Shown: in pieces, positions 54,135-64,000 of the stretch
How the letters are laid out: every line of letters begins with the position of its first letter
Position numbering within the stretch: position 1 is the first letter of the stretch
From: Marilutibacter chinensis
GTDB taxonomy: Bacteria; Pseudomonadota; Gammaproteobacteria; Xanthomonadales; Xanthomonadaceae
Direction of reading: 5' to 3'
Assembly: GCF_021725675.1 (NCBI RefSeq)
Contig: NZ_JAKJPO010000001.1
Location: 992,001 to 1,056,000, forward strand
Length of the DNA: 64,000 nucleotides
Translations under genes and position numbers: made by a program
Notes under the pieces: generated by a model
What the model was told of the DNA's origin: nothing
The model's input: the letters and a program-made list of their open reading frames with translations, nothing else
Databases searched by the model: none

Positions 54135-55502
54135 TCAGCCGAACGGCATGCCGCCGCGGCCGCCCATCATCCCGCGCATGCCGCGCAGCATCCCCTTCAT
54201 GCCGCCGCGGCCCAGCTTGCCCATCATCTTTTCCATCTGCTGGTACTGCTTCATCAGCTTGTTCACGTCTGCGGGCGTGACCCCGGCGCCGGCGGCGATG
54301 CGCTTGCGGCGCGAACCGTTGAGCAGGGCCGGATTGCGGCGCTCCTTCAGCGTCATCGAGTTGATGATCGCGATCAGCCGCGGCACTTCCTTGCCGGTGA
54401 CCTGGTTCTTCACGTGGTCGGGGATCTGGCCGACGCCCGGCAGCTTGTCCATCAGCCCGGACAGGCCGCCCATGTTCTGCATCTGCTCGAGCTGCTCGCG
54501 CATGTCGTTGAGGTCGAAACGCTTGCCCTTGGCGACCTTCTCGGCGAGCTTGCGCGCCTTGTCCTGGTCGACCTGCTGCTCGACCTGCTCGACCAGCGAC
54601 AGCACGTCGCCCATGTCGAGGATGCGGCTGGCGATGCGGTCGGGGTGGAACACGTCCAGGCCGTCGGGCTTCTCGCCGACACCGATGAACTTGATCGGAC
54701 GCCCGGTGACGTAGCGCACGCTCAACGCGGCGCCGCCGCGGGCGTCGCCGTCGGTCTTGGTCAGCACCACACCGGTCAGGGGCAGCGCCTCGCTGAAGTG
54801 CCTGGCAGTGACCGCGGCGTCCTGGCCGGTCATCGAGTCGACCACGAACAGGGTCTCGACCGGATCGACCGCCGCATGCAGCGCCTTGATCTCGGCCATC
54901 ATCGCGTCGTCGATGCTGGTGCGGCCGGCGGTGTCGACCAGCAGCACGTCGACGTAGGACTTCTTCGCATCGGCGATCGCGGCGCGCACGATCGCCTCGG
55001 GCTTCTGCTCGGCCGAGGACGGGAAGAACTGCACGCCGACCTGTTCGGCCAGTGTCTTCAACTGCTCGATCGCGGCCGGACGGTAGACGTCGGCCGACAC
55101 CACCATCACCTTCTTCTTTCGGCGCTCCTTCAGGTGCTTGGCGAGCTTGCCGACCGTGGTGGTCTTGCCCGCACCCTGCAGGCCGGCCATCAGGATCACC
55201 GCCGGCGGCGTGGTGGCGAGGTTCAGGTCGCTCGCAGTCGAGCCCATCACCGTGGTCAGCTCATCGCGCACGACCTTGATCAGCGCCTGGCCCGGGGTCA
55301 GCGACTTGAGCACTTCCTGGCCGACCGCGCGCACCTTGATGCGCTCGATCAGCGCCTGCACGACCGGCAGGGCAACGTCGGCCTCCAGCAGCGCGATGCG
55401 CACCTCGCGCAGCGACTCGCGGATGTTCTCCTCGGTCAGGCGGCCACGGCCGCGCAGGCGCTCGATGGTGCCGGACAGGCGCTGGGTCAGTGATTCGAAC
55501 AT
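54135..55502 (-). CDS. ffh: Signal recognition particle protein Ffh
   Basis: Ffh binds 4.5S RNA and targets inner-membrane proteins to FtsY. The 455-residue product starts at ATG 55502. It has an N domain, the G-domain P-loop GLQGAGKTTTVGK, DTAGRTSID, and TKTDGDARGG. The M domain is Met-rich and ends in GMRGMMGGRGGMPFG. The gene is divergent from ypjD, an arrangement common in related genomes. Confidence 0.96.
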   Translation of the reverse strand: MFESLTQRLSGTIERLRGRGRLTEENIRESLREVRIALLEADVALPVVQALIERIKVRAVGQEVLKSLTPGQALIKVVRDELTTVMGSTASDLNLATTPPAVILMAGLQGAGKTTTVGKLAKHLKERRKKKVMVVSADVYRPAAIEQLKTLAEQVGVQFFPSSAEQKPEAIVRAAIADAKKSYVDVLLVDTAGRTSIDDAMMAEIKALHAAVDPVETLFVVDSMTGQDAAVTARHFSEALPLTGVVLTKTDGDARGGAALSVRYVTGRPIKFIGVGEKPDGLDVFHPDRIASRILDMGDVLSLVEQVEQQVDQDKARKLAEKVAKGKRFDLNDMREQLEQMQNMGGLSGLMDKLPGVGQIPDHVKNQVTGKEVPRLIAIINSMTLKERRNPALLNGSRRKRIAAGAGVTPADVNKLMKQYQQMEKMMGKLGRGGMKGMLRGMRGMMGGRGGMPFG

Positions 55503-55670
55503 CGCGGTACAGCCAATCGAAAGACGGGGGCGGATTATAGCGTCCACCGGCCATGCCGCCGGGAGCCTCCCCGCGTCGGCCGATGCCGCCGGCGAGGTGG
55601 TGGAAGCTCACGGGAGCGGACAGGACCTGCGGCCCTTACTGGCACCACGGGCATATGCGACACTGCGTCG

Positions 55671-56462
55671 ATGACAATCGTTCTCATCGCCACGGTCGCC
55701 TACCTCGCCGCCGCCGGATGCCTGGTCGTGGACCTCGGCCGCGACCGGGCCCGTGGGCTGCGCCCGTGGTGGTGGCTGGCGCTGGCCGGCGCCCTCCTCC
55801 ACGGCGGGCGCCACCTCCTGGCCTGGCAGGCCAGCGGCGCGACCGATCTGCACTTCTTCGCCGCGCTGTCGCTGGTCGGGCTGGGAATGGCGGCGCTGAC
55901 CACCGTATTCGGCGCGCGCGGCCGGATGGCGGCGTTGGGCGTGGTGGTGTTCCCGATCGCCGCGGCGACCCTGCTCGGGTTCGCCCTGCACACGCCGCGG
56001 GCACCGGAAGCACTGGACTGGCGCCTGCAGCTGCATGCCTGGCTGGCCCTGCTCGCCTACGCCACGCTGGCGATCTCGGCCCTGCTCGCCGGGATGCTCT
56101 GGCTGCAGGAGCGCGCATTGCGCCGCCACCGCATCCACGGGTGGCTGCGGGCACTGCCGCCACTGGTGGAGCTGGAGATACTGCTGTTCCGAAGCATCAC
56201 CGTCGGCTTCATCCTGCTCAGCGCGACCCTGCTGAGCGGCGTGCTGTTCGTCGAGAACCTACTGGCCCAGCACCTGGTCCACAAGACCGTGCTCAGCGTG
56301 CTCTCCTGGCTGCTGTTCGGCGGGCTGCTGGTCGGGCGCTGGCGGCAGGGCTGGCGCGGCACCAAGGCAGTGCACTGGACCCTGGTCGCGATGGCGCTGC
56401 TGGTGCTGGCGTTCTTCGGCAGCAAGGCCGTGCTCGAGCTGGTGCTCGGTCGGACCGCCTGA
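55671..56462 (+). CDS. ypjD: Inner-membrane CcsA/YpjD-family protein
   Basis: The 263-residue product has about eight transmembrane helices (for example residues 3-20 and 29-50) and the CcsA-like Trp-containing stretch LDWRLQLHAWLALLAYATLA near residues 120-140. These proteins resemble the heme-handling part of cytochrome c assembly. YpjD itself is poorly characterised. It is divergent from ffh, and a degraded MFS gene end follows. Confidence 0.85.
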   Translation: MTIVLIATVAYLAAAGCLVVDLGRDRARGLRPWWWLALAGALLHGGRHLLAWQASGATDLHFFAALSLVGLGMAALTTVFGARGRMAALGVVVFPIAAATLLGFALHTPRAPEALDWRLQLHAWLALLAYATLAISALLAGMLWLQERALRRHRIHGWLRALPPLVELEILLFRSITVGFILLSATLLSGVLFVENLLAQHLVHKTVLSVLSWLLFGGLLVGRWRQGWRGTKAVHWTLVAMALLVLAFFGSKAVLELVLGRTA

Positions 56463-56573
56463 AGCCGCACCCCCCAACTTGCCTCACGGCGGCTGCAGGC
56501 CGAATACATCCGTTTGAAGAGCAATTCGCCGAGCAATATCCGCACTGGCGAATATTGCCTCGGCCAGCATCAT

Positions 56574-56714
56574 GCCCGGCAGCAGGCGATGCGGATCGGC
56601 TTCAACGAGATCTTCCACCTGCTCGGCATCCTGTTGCTGCGGGTGAGCGTGTCCGTCTGGTCCGCCAGGCCGCCGCTCGCCGCCAAGGTCGGCGGCGCGG
56701 CCGGCGGTCATTGA
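56574..56714 (+). pseudogene. Remnant of the 3' end of a DHA2-type MFS exporter gene
   Basis: A frame of about 47 codons carries the last helix and tail typical of EmrB/QacA-type transporters (QQAMRIGFNEIFHLLG, then a hydrophobic helix and RPPLAAK). The rest of the gene is missing; upstream, at 56463-56573, I see no gene. Deletion of an ancestral efflux gene is the likely cause. Confidence 0.45.
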
Positions 56715-56811
56715 GCCGGCACCATAAGCGGTTGCGGACCAGGGACGCACTGAGCAACCTCCATCAATCCGGTCCCGGCAGGATGACGGGGCGGAAACGA
56801 CGGAGACCCGC

Positions 56812-57675
56812 ATGAAACGACCCGCGACACGACGCAGCTACGCGGCCCGGGTGGAAAAGGTGGTCGCACACCTTGCCGACCGCCTCGACCAGCCGCTGAA
56901 ACTGGAGCAGCTCGCCGCGATCGGCCACTTCTCGCCCTTCCACTTCCACCGCATCTACCGCGGGCTGATGGGCGAAACGGTGGCCGAGACCCTGCGCCGG
57001 ATGCGCCTGCACCGGGCGGCGGTCGAACTCGTGCACGGCCGGCACACGCTGGAGACGGTCGCGCGCCGCTGCGGCTACGGCAGCGGCGCGGCATTCAACC
57101 GCGCGTTCGCGCAGGCCTACGGCATGCCGCCGGGGGCGTTCCGTCGCCGCCAGGACCGTCCCATCGCGGGCCTGTCCTGTCCCGACTCCGATTCATCCGA
57201 GGACACCGACATGTACGAGGTAAAGATCGAGGCCCTGCCGTCGCACCACGTGGCCGCGCTGCGGCACGTCGGCCCGTATCACCAGATTGGACGCGCCTTC
57301 GAAAGGCTGGGCGCCTGGGCGGCCGGTCACGGCATGGGATTCGCCCGGCAGCGCAGCTTCGGCATCTATTACGACGACCCGGAAAGCAAGCCGGCCGACG
57401 AACTGGTGGCCGATGCCTGCATCGAGATGGCGGCCGGGCAGCCGCTGGACGGCGAAATCCGTCCGCTCACCATCGCCGGCGGCCGCTACGCCGTGCTGGT
57501 CCACACCGGACCCTACGCCGAACTGGAGCGTCCCTATCGCTGGTTGTTCGGGGAATGGCTGCCTGCCAGCGGCGAAGAGGCCGCAGACACGCCGGTGGTC
57601 GAGGAATACCTCAACGACCCGCAATCGCTGCCGCCCAGCGAGTGGAAGACCGCGATCTGCATGCCGTTGAAATAG
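56812..57675 (+). CDS. AraC-type regulator with GyrI-like ligand domain
   Basis: The 287-residue protein has the AraC helix-turn-helix pair in its first 105 residues (LKLEQLAAIGHFSPFHFHRIY and LETVARRCGYGSGAAFNRAF) and a GyrI-like effector domain at about 135-287 (ALPSHHVAALRHVGPY...GYEL-type strands). Such regulators bind small or hydrophobic drugs and often control an exporter gene. The neighbouring efflux remnant agrees, so its target may have been lost. Confidence 0.88.
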   Translation: MKRPATRRSYAARVEKVVAHLADRLDQPLKLEQLAAIGHFSPFHFHRIYRGLMGETVAETLRRMRLHRAAVELVHGRHTLETVARRCGYGSGAAFNRAFAQAYGMPPGAFRRRQDRPIAGLSCPDSDSSEDTDMYEVKIEALPSHHVAALRHVGPYHQIGRAFERLGAWAAGHGMGFARQRSFGIYYDDPESKPADELVADACIEMAAGQPLDGEIRPLTIAGGRYAVLVHTGPYAELERPYRWLFGEWLPASGEEAADTPVVEEYLNDPQSLPPSEWKTAICMPLK

Positions 57676-57715
57676 CGCCCCGGCTCGCCGATCGCGATCG
57701 GCAGGGGCGCGCAGC

Positions 57716-57750
57716 AATGAAAAAGGCCGGGGACTTCCCCGGCCTTCTTT
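57716..57750. terminator. Bidirectional terminator between the AraC-type and DUF805 genes
   Basis: Stem AAGGCCGGGG/CCCCGGCCTT (57723-57732, 57737-57746) with a 4-base loop. CTTTGT follows on the plus strand and TTTTCATTG on the minus strand, so it can end both convergent genes. Confidence 0.85.
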
Positions 57751-57763
57751 GTCGGATCAGGAC

Positions 57764-58147
57764 TCAGGCCTGTTTCGGATCGTCGCCGAACCGGTTGGCA
57801 CCGCGGGTACCCTCCAGGCACATGAAGACGAGCACGATCAGCCCGCCCAGGTACGGGATCAGTCCGAGCAGCACGAACCAGCCGGACTTGTCCTGGTCAT
57901 GGAAGCGCCTCACCTGGACGGCCAGCGACGGCACGATCAGCGCCAGGGCCACGATCACCATCAGTCCGAAACCGATCTTGGAAAGCATGCCCATGCCACC
58001 GCCCTGCGTATCGATGCCCGCGAAGACCGGGATCATCAGCACCGCGAACACGATGAGCTGGAACAGCACGAACATCCAGTATTCCTTGCGCCGCGAGCGC
58101 CCCGAAAAATCCGCGTAGCGACGCAGCGGCATCAACATCCATTCCAT
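57764..58147 (-). CDS. DUF805 membrane protein
   Basis: The 127-residue protein begins MEWMLMPLRRYADFSGRSRR and has the DUF805 signature FSGRSRRKEYW, three or four transmembrane helices and RFHDQDKSGWF near residues 81-91. It is a common small inner-membrane protein of unknown function, homologous to YhaH/YhaI. ATG 58147 fits the conserved N-terminus. Confidence 0.9.
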   Translation of the reverse strand: MEWMLMPLRRYADFSGRSRRKEYWMFVLFQLIVFAVLMIPVFAGIDTQGGGMGMLSKIGFGLMVIVALALIVPSLAVQVRRFHDQDKSGWFVLLGLIPYLGGLIVLVFMCLEGTRGANRFGDDPKQA

Positions 58148-58248
58148 TTCGACCCCCTGATATTGTCTTTTTAGTGTTGCCCCGCTGAGCGGGGCCGGGG
58201 ATGATGGCACGAATCTGAACAGGGCAACAGCCCAAGCGTCGCCCGGAC

Positions 58249-59658
58249 TCAGATCGCCGCCTCGACCGCTTCGGCCAGGCGCTCCACCGCGACCACCTGC
58301 ATCTCGCCGACCTGGCCGGAACGCGGCGCGTTGGCCTTGGGCACGATCGCCCGCTTGAAACCGTGGGTCGCCGCCTCCTTCAGGCGCTCCTCGCCGTTGG
58401 GCACCGGGCGGATCTCGCCCGACAGGCCGACCTCGCCGAAGGCAATGGTGCGCTCGGCGAGCGGCGCATCGCGCAGGCTGGACAGTACCGACAACAACAC
58501 CGGCAGGTCGGCGGCGGTTTCCTGCACGCGAATGCCGCCGACCACGTTGACGAACACGTCCTGGTCGCCGACCCCCACGCCACCGTGCCTGTGCAGCACC
58601 GCCAGCAGCATCGCCAGCCGGTTGCCTTCCATGCCGACCGCGACCCGGCGTGGATTCGACAGCGGCGACGCGTCGACCAGCGCCTGCACCTCGACCAGCA
58701 GCGGCCGGGTACCCTCGCGGGTCACCATCACGCAACTGCCCGGCTGCGGCTCTCGGCTGCCCGACAGGAAGATCGCCGACGGGTTCGGCACCTCGCGCAG
58801 GCCCTTGTCGCCCATCGCGAAGACACCCAGCTCGTTGACGGCGCCGAAGCGGTTCTTGAACGCGCGCAACACCCGGAAGCGGCTGCCGCTCTCGCCCTCG
58901 AAGTACAGCACCGCGTCGACCATGTGCTCGAGCACGCGCGGGCCGGCGATGCCCCCTTCCTTGGTCACATGGCCGACCAGGAACACCGCGGTGCCGGTCT
59001 CCTTCGCGTAGCGCACCAGCCGCGCCGCGCTTTCGCGCACCTGGCTGACCGAACCCGGGGCGGCGGTCAGCGATTCGGTCCACAGCGTCTGCACCGAATC
59101 GGCGACGATCAGCCGCGGATGCATTTCCGCCGCCTGTTCGAGGATCTTCTCGATACCGGTCTCGGCCAGCGCATGTACGCCATCGAGCGGCAATCCGAGG
59201 CGAGCGCCTCGGCCGGCGACCTGCGCCAGCGACTCTTCGCCGGTCACGTAAAGCGAAGGCAGCGTGCCGGCCATCTTCGCGACCGCCTGCAGCAACAGAG
59301 TCGACTTGCCGATACCCGGGTCGCCGCCGACCAGTACCACCGAGCCATGCACCAGGCCGCCGCCAAGCACCCGGTCGAGCTCGCCGATTCCGGTGGAAAC
59401 CCGCTCGGCCTCGGTATGGGTGACGTCCTTGAGTGCGGTGACCTTCGGCGGATCGACCTTGCCGGCCCAGCCGCTGCGCCGCGCGGCCGCCCCCTTGGCG
59501 GCAGCAGCGGCGGGCTCGATGACGAATTCGCTCAACGAGTTCCAGGCCCCGCATTCGGCGCACTGGCCCTGCCACTTGGAATGGTCGGCACCGCACTCGG
59601 CGCAGACATAGGCGGTGCGGGCCTTGGACTTGGCGGACTTCGAGGGGACTGTCGACAT
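58249..59658 (-). CDS. radA: DNA repair protein RadA
   Basis: RadA processes branched recombination intermediates as a DnaB-type helicase. The 469-residue product has the four-Cys zinc finger (CAECGADHSKWQGQCAEC, residues 19-36), a RecA-like domain with Walker A GGDPGIGKST (111-120), the RadA-specific KNRFG motif (about 262), and the Lon-like C-terminal domain. It lies apart from its neighbours on the minus strand. Confidence 0.97.
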   Translation of the reverse strand: MSTVPSKSAKSKARTAYVCAECGADHSKWQGQCAECGAWNSLSEFVIEPAAAAAKGAAARRSGWAGKVDPPKVTALKDVTHTEAERVSTGIGELDRVLGGGLVHGSVVLVGGDPGIGKSTLLLQAVAKMAGTLPSLYVTGEESLAQVAGRGARLGLPLDGVHALAETGIEKILEQAAEMHPRLIVADSVQTLWTESLTAAPGSVSQVRESAARLVRYAKETGTAVFLVGHVTKEGGIAGPRVLEHMVDAVLYFEGESGSRFRVLRAFKNRFGAVNELGVFAMGDKGLREVPNPSAIFLSGSREPQPGSCVMVTREGTRPLLVEVQALVDASPLSNPRRVAVGMEGNRLAMLLAVLHRHGGVGVGDQDVFVNVVGGIRVQETAADLPVLLSVLSSLRDAPLAERTIAFGEVGLSGEIRPVPNGEERLKEAATHGFKRAIVPKANAPRSGQVGEMQVVAVERLAEAVEAAI

Positions 59659-59796
59659 GTTCGGGGGGAGGGGTTGAGTGTTGGGTCTGACGGTTCCGCA
59701 CCCATCACTGCCGGAAGCCGGCTCCTGGCGATGCGTTCACACGGACATCCACTGTACCCGGGGCGGTCGCAGACCGTGAGATCGCCCGCGCAGGAC

Positions 59797-61074
<1,278 letters not shown>

Positions 61075-61403
61075 GCAGGCCCGTATCCATCACCCTGAAA
61101 ACTGCCGGCCACTCTATCGCGATTCGCGCCCTACCGGACCCCGACGATGGCGCAGTTCACCGCGACGAGCCCGGACGAGGCGAATCCTCGCTCCCGCGCC
61201 GGTTGCAAGTGAAACACCACCCGACCAGACTCGGCCAGGACCTGTGCATGGCCGGGCCGAATGTCGCGCGACCACTGTGTACACGTCACGGGGAGTACCT
61301 TTCGACGTTATCCCTCGAATGGACCCTGATGGGACCCGACGGCGACCCGGTCGCGCCTCCGCGTCCGGCGCCGCAGACCACGTGCCAAACCAGGAGAAGC
61401 CAG

Positions 61404-61736
61404 ATGGCAGGAAAGTTCGAACTCAAGAAGTCCGCAAACGGCCAGTTCCACTTCAACCTCAAGGCCGGCAATGGCGAAATCATCCTCAGTAGCGAAATGT
61501 ATGAATCCAAGGACTCGGCCAGGAACGGCATCGCGTCGGTCCAGAAGAACTGCAGCGACGACGCCCGCTACGAGAAGAAGGAGACATCGACCGGCAAGCA
61601 CTACTTCACCCTGAAGGCCGGAAACCACCAGGTGATCGGCAACAGCCAGATGTACACGAGCGCCGCCTCGCGCGACGCCGGCATCGAATCGGTTAAGCAC
61701 AACGGCACCAGCACCGACATCGAAGACAACAGCTGA
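61404..61736 (+). CDS. yegP: YegP-type DUF1508 repeat protein
   Basis: The start at ATG 61404 follows AGGAGAAG. The 110-residue protein is a tandem of two DUF1508 repeats: KFELKKSANGQFHFNLKAGN...ILSSEMY and RYEKKETSTGKHYFTLKAGN...IGNSQMY, each with the SKDSARNGIASV-type ending. YegP proteins are small, very soluble, of unknown function, often stress-linked. A strong terminator follows the stop. Confidence 0.93.
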   Translation: MAGKFELKKSANGQFHFNLKAGNGEIILSSEMYESKDSARNGIASVQKNCSDDARYEKKETSTGKHYFTLKAGNHQVIGNSQMYTSAASRDAGIESVKHNGTSTDIEDNS

Positions 61737-61790
61737 GACAGGCACCCGCGCGGCGAGCCACGCATGTTCGTCATGCGCACGCACCACGCC

Positions 61791-61821
61791 CGCAAAAGCC
61801 CGCCATCGGCGGGCTTTTGCG
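61791..61821 (+). terminator. Terminator after the YegP gene
   Basis: A perfect 13-bp stem, GCAAAAGCCCGCC with GGCGGGCTTTTGC (61792-61804 and 61808-61820), and a three-base loop. The internal T4 stretch makes termination plausible. Confidence 0.8.
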
Positions 61822-62089
61822 TATCCACCCGAGATCCCGGAACGGAGATAGACGCGACCGTCGCACTTGTCTCCTGATGCCGCCTGACGCAGGCTTCCGG
61901 TATCGCTCCATGCCGGGGGCTCCGCGGGTGCCAGGCCGTTGATCATGTTCGGACGATTCATGCAGATTTTCCTGCAACTGCTCCGAGTGACGGTCCCTCT
62001 TGCTCTCGCCGGCATGACATGCTCGCCACTCCCGCCGTACTGACACCTCTTGCTGGGGCTACGTCGCCCCACTCCGGGTCGAGGATGGA

Positions 62090-62803
62090 ATGACAGCACT
62101 CGTGATACTGCCCGGGCTCGACGGCACCACGGCCCTGCTCGAAGCGTTCTGCTCCCGTATCCGGCAATCGGGGCTGCCGGCTCGCACCACCGCCTATCCG
62201 CCTGATCGCGTGCTGGGCTATCCCCAGCTCGAATCCCTGGTTCGAGCCAAATTGCCTGCCTCGGAACCCTTCGTGTTGCTTGGCGAGTCGTTTTCGGGGC
62301 CATTGGCCATCCGTATCGCGGCCCGGCCGCCGGCCAACCTGGCCGGACTGGTGCTGTCCACTACCTTTGCCCGTTCGCCCGTGCCCGCCCTGGCGCCGTT
62401 GACCGGGCTCGTCCGCTTCGCCCCGGCTCGCCCGCCGATGCCGCTGCTGTACTGGTGGCTGCTCGGATCGTGGGCGACGCCGCCCCTCCGCTCGGCTCTT
62501 CAGTCGGCGCTGCATACGGTCGTGCCCTCGGTACTACGCGCCCGGGCCGCAGCGGCGATGAGCGTGGATGTGTCGGCCGTCTTGCCTTCCATACGAATGC
62601 CGGCAATGCATCTGGTGGCCAGTCGCGACCGGCTGCTTGGCCGATCTGCTGCCCAGTTGGTGGCGCACGGCATTCCGCATTGCCGTACCGTCACCGTCGC
62701 CGGACCACATCTGCTGCTGCAGGCTGCAACAGAGCCATGCGCCCTCGAGGTCGCGGATTTCGTATCTGGCCTTGCCATCGGCAACTCGCCCGCACGATCA
62801 TGA
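62090..62803 (+). CDS. Alpha/beta-hydrolase
   Basis: The 237-residue product has an oxyanion-hole motif near the start (LPGLDGTT) and a nucleophile elbow GESFSG (residues 65-70). A catalytic His is likely in AGPHLLLQ and an acid in VASRDRLLG. No lid or signal peptide is present, so it is probably a small cytosolic esterase or thioesterase of unknown substrate. Upstream, 61822-62089 has no gene that I can support. Confidence 0.8.
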   Translation: MTALVILPGLDGTTALLEAFCSRIRQSGLPARTTAYPPDRVLGYPQLESLVRAKLPASEPFVLLGESFSGPLAIRIAARPPANLAGLVLSTTFARSPVPALAPLTGLVRFAPARPPMPLLYWWLLGSWATPPLRSALQSALHTVVPSVLRARAAAAMSVDVSAVLPSIRMPAMHLVASRDRLLGRSAAQLVAHGIPHCRTVTVAGPHLLLQAATEPCALEVADFVSGLAIGNSPARS

Positions 62804-62979
62804 CCCGGCCAGTCGCGACCACTGACGACTGGCGCGCCCACGAAGCAGCCGCCTCCAGACCTTTGCGTTGCGATAAGCTGCAATACGATGAACATCGATC
62901 TTTTCCAGCGGCGGAAACACGATCCCCATGAGCTCCGGCAACATGTTCGCGGCGACATGTTTCCCACTGGAACCAGGCG

Positions 62980-63189
62980 TTGACTCCCGGATTCCTCCCA
63001 CTGGCCCTGCTGGGATCGACCGCGGTCGTCACGACGGCGATCGGAGGATTTCTTTGCTATCGCGGACACGCCTTCGTCGGCGTTCCTGTGCTTTTTCTCG
63101 CCCTCGTTCTCGTCGACTTCTTCCGCAACCGGGCCATCCGCATCGCCGCCGCTCGTAACGACAAGGACCGGGACAGGCGTGAAGATTGA
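62980..63189 (+). CDS. Small membrane protein
   Basis: A TTG start gives 69 residues with two transmembrane helices (residues 4-24 and 30-50) and a basic, Asp-rich C-terminus. There is no recognised domain. The start is uncertain because upstream frames overlap. Confidence 0.45.
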   Translation: MTPGFLPLALLGSTAVVTTAIGGFLCYRGHAFVGVPVLFLALVLVDFFRNRAIRIAAARNDKDRDRRED

Positions 63190-63354
63190 TACAGGATGCT
63201 CCCGCATCCGACGCCCGGCAGACTGGCCCGGAGCCTCGTCGTCCGGCTGCTCACGCGTTCAGTACCGTGCCTGAATCCCGGGCGGTGTAGTGCGCCCGCC
63301 GCTGCTGCGATTCGGGTAGATTGCGGGAGTCCCGGAAGCACATGGAGGTCGACG

Positions 63355-63750
63355 ATGCGACTGTTGCTGACGAACGTCCTGCTCGCGTTCGCGCTGTGCC
63401 TGTCGGCGCCCGCGTCCGCGCACGATGACGACGAATGGGTTTTCTACCAGGCCAGCGAGCTGGTGCCGTGGTGCCGGCAGGAGGCCGAGGCGCTCTACAT
63501 CGGCCTGGGCATGACGCCGTACCAGTGGGCGGCCTCGTATCACGACCGCAGCAACGTCCTGTACGTGCAGGGCCGGTTGCGCGTGCACGGCGACGATGTC
63601 GCGGTGCGCTGCCGGGTGGCGCGAGGCGCCCGCGAGCGGTACGCGGTGATCGAGGTCGACGACCCCACGCTGCAGCAGGAGAGCGAGGCGGCGGGCGGCA
63701 TCGACGGTTCTCCTCTCCGTGCAGCGCAGGCCACGCAGGCACCGCGCTGA
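63355..63750 (+). CDS. Secreted protein of unknown function
   Basis: The start ATG 63355 gives a signal peptide (LLAFALCLSAPASA, cleavage near residue 22) on a 131-residue protein. The mature part contains two Cys (VPWCRQE and VAVRCRV) that could form a disulfide. No domain recognised. It lies before another small membrane gene on the same strand. Confidence 0.6.
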   Translation: MRLLLTNVLLAFALCLSAPASAHDDDEWVFYQASELVPWCRQEAEALYIGLGMTPYQWAASYHDRSNVLYVQGRLRVHGDDVAVRCRVARGARERYAVIEVDDPTLQQESEAAGGIDGSPLRAAQATQAPR

Positions 63751-63788
63751 GATGATCAGCGCCGGCCGGCGTACGGATGGGCGATACG

Positions 63789-64000
63789 ATGGACCTGCTG
63801 TACTCCGCGTCCCTGTTGCTGGCCATCGTCCTGGCCGGCACCGGATTGGCGGCCGCGGCTACCTGCCTGCTGATGCGAGCCGCCGCGAAGCGTTCCACCG
63901 GATACCCGCCATCGCCGACCGTTCCTGCGAGACACCGTGCCTGGCTTCGCGGCAGCGCGGCCCTGGTCGTGACCGCAACAGCATGTCTGTGCGTATCGGT
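63789..64000 (+). CDS. Start of a small membrane protein gene (runs past window end)
   Basis: ATG 63789 opens a frame of at least 70 codons without stop. The product begins MDLLYSASLLLAIVLAGTGL, a transmembrane helix, followed by a basic and Pro-rich loop and a second hydrophobic stretch at the edge of the window. Function unknown. Confidence 0.5.
   Translation, partial: MDLLYSASLLLAIVLAGTGLAAAATCLLMRAAAKRSTGYPPSPTVPARHRAWLRGSAALVVTATACLCVS

Overview
The window joins a large, laterally acquired element (about 1-39.8 kb) to a conserved chromosomal segment (about 39.8-64 kb) of a high-GC gammaproteobacterium. The chromosomal genes (mutS, katG, the rpsP-rimM-trmD-rplS operon, ffh with a divergent ypjD, radA and a tviB-type nucleotide-sugar dehydrogenase) best suit the Xanthomonadaceae (Lysobacter/Luteimonas-like). 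That assignment rests on gene content and composition only.

The element's right end is a tyrosine integrase (37.9-39.6 kb, minus strand) that abuts the 5' end of mutS; its left end lies outside the window. No conjugation machinery is visible, so it could be an integrative mobilizable element or one end of an ICE. The replication/maintenance block (33.3-37.9 kb) has a P4-type primase/helicase, an iteron-like origin candidate, an RHH protein, a phage-type adenine methyltransferase and two paralogous HTH-like proteins. Moving left come two long ankyrin-repeat proteins with a shared C-terminal tail, a SEC-C protein with a possible nuclease core, ArdC antirestriction protein, a NYN nuclease-like protein, an envelope glycine-zipper protein, a RadC/JAB protein, and a chaperone-usher pilus operon (usher, chaperone, SCPU subunit). 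A defence stack follows on one strand (13.3-19.4 kb): type III Mod and Res, Shedu (SduA) and an AbiJ-like protein. Next is a UmuD/UmuC operon with two extra genes between umuD and umuC, an ankyrin gene broken by a frameshift next to a HEPN-like gene, an RHH/unknown/ankyrin operon, and a four-gene operon of an unknown small protein, a CoiA-like nuclease, an SRAP (HMCES/YedK) protein and a membrane WYL-like protein. At the left are an H-NS protein with a histone-H1-like tail, a PIN-like protein pair, and a coupled HNH and GIY-YIG nuclease pair.

Read together, the element carries ssDNA protection and repair (SRAP, CoiA, UmuDC, RadC), antirestriction (ArdC, methyltransferase), phage defence (R-M, Shedu, AbiJ, HEPN/PIN/NYN proteins), xenogeneic silencing (H-NS) and surface adhesion (pilus). 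In the core segment, katG has a well-matched OxyR site upstream. The initiation region of trmD is occupied by 16 perfect copies of a 7-bp repeat. The first codons of mutS are unusually AT-rich, as if supplied by the inserted element.
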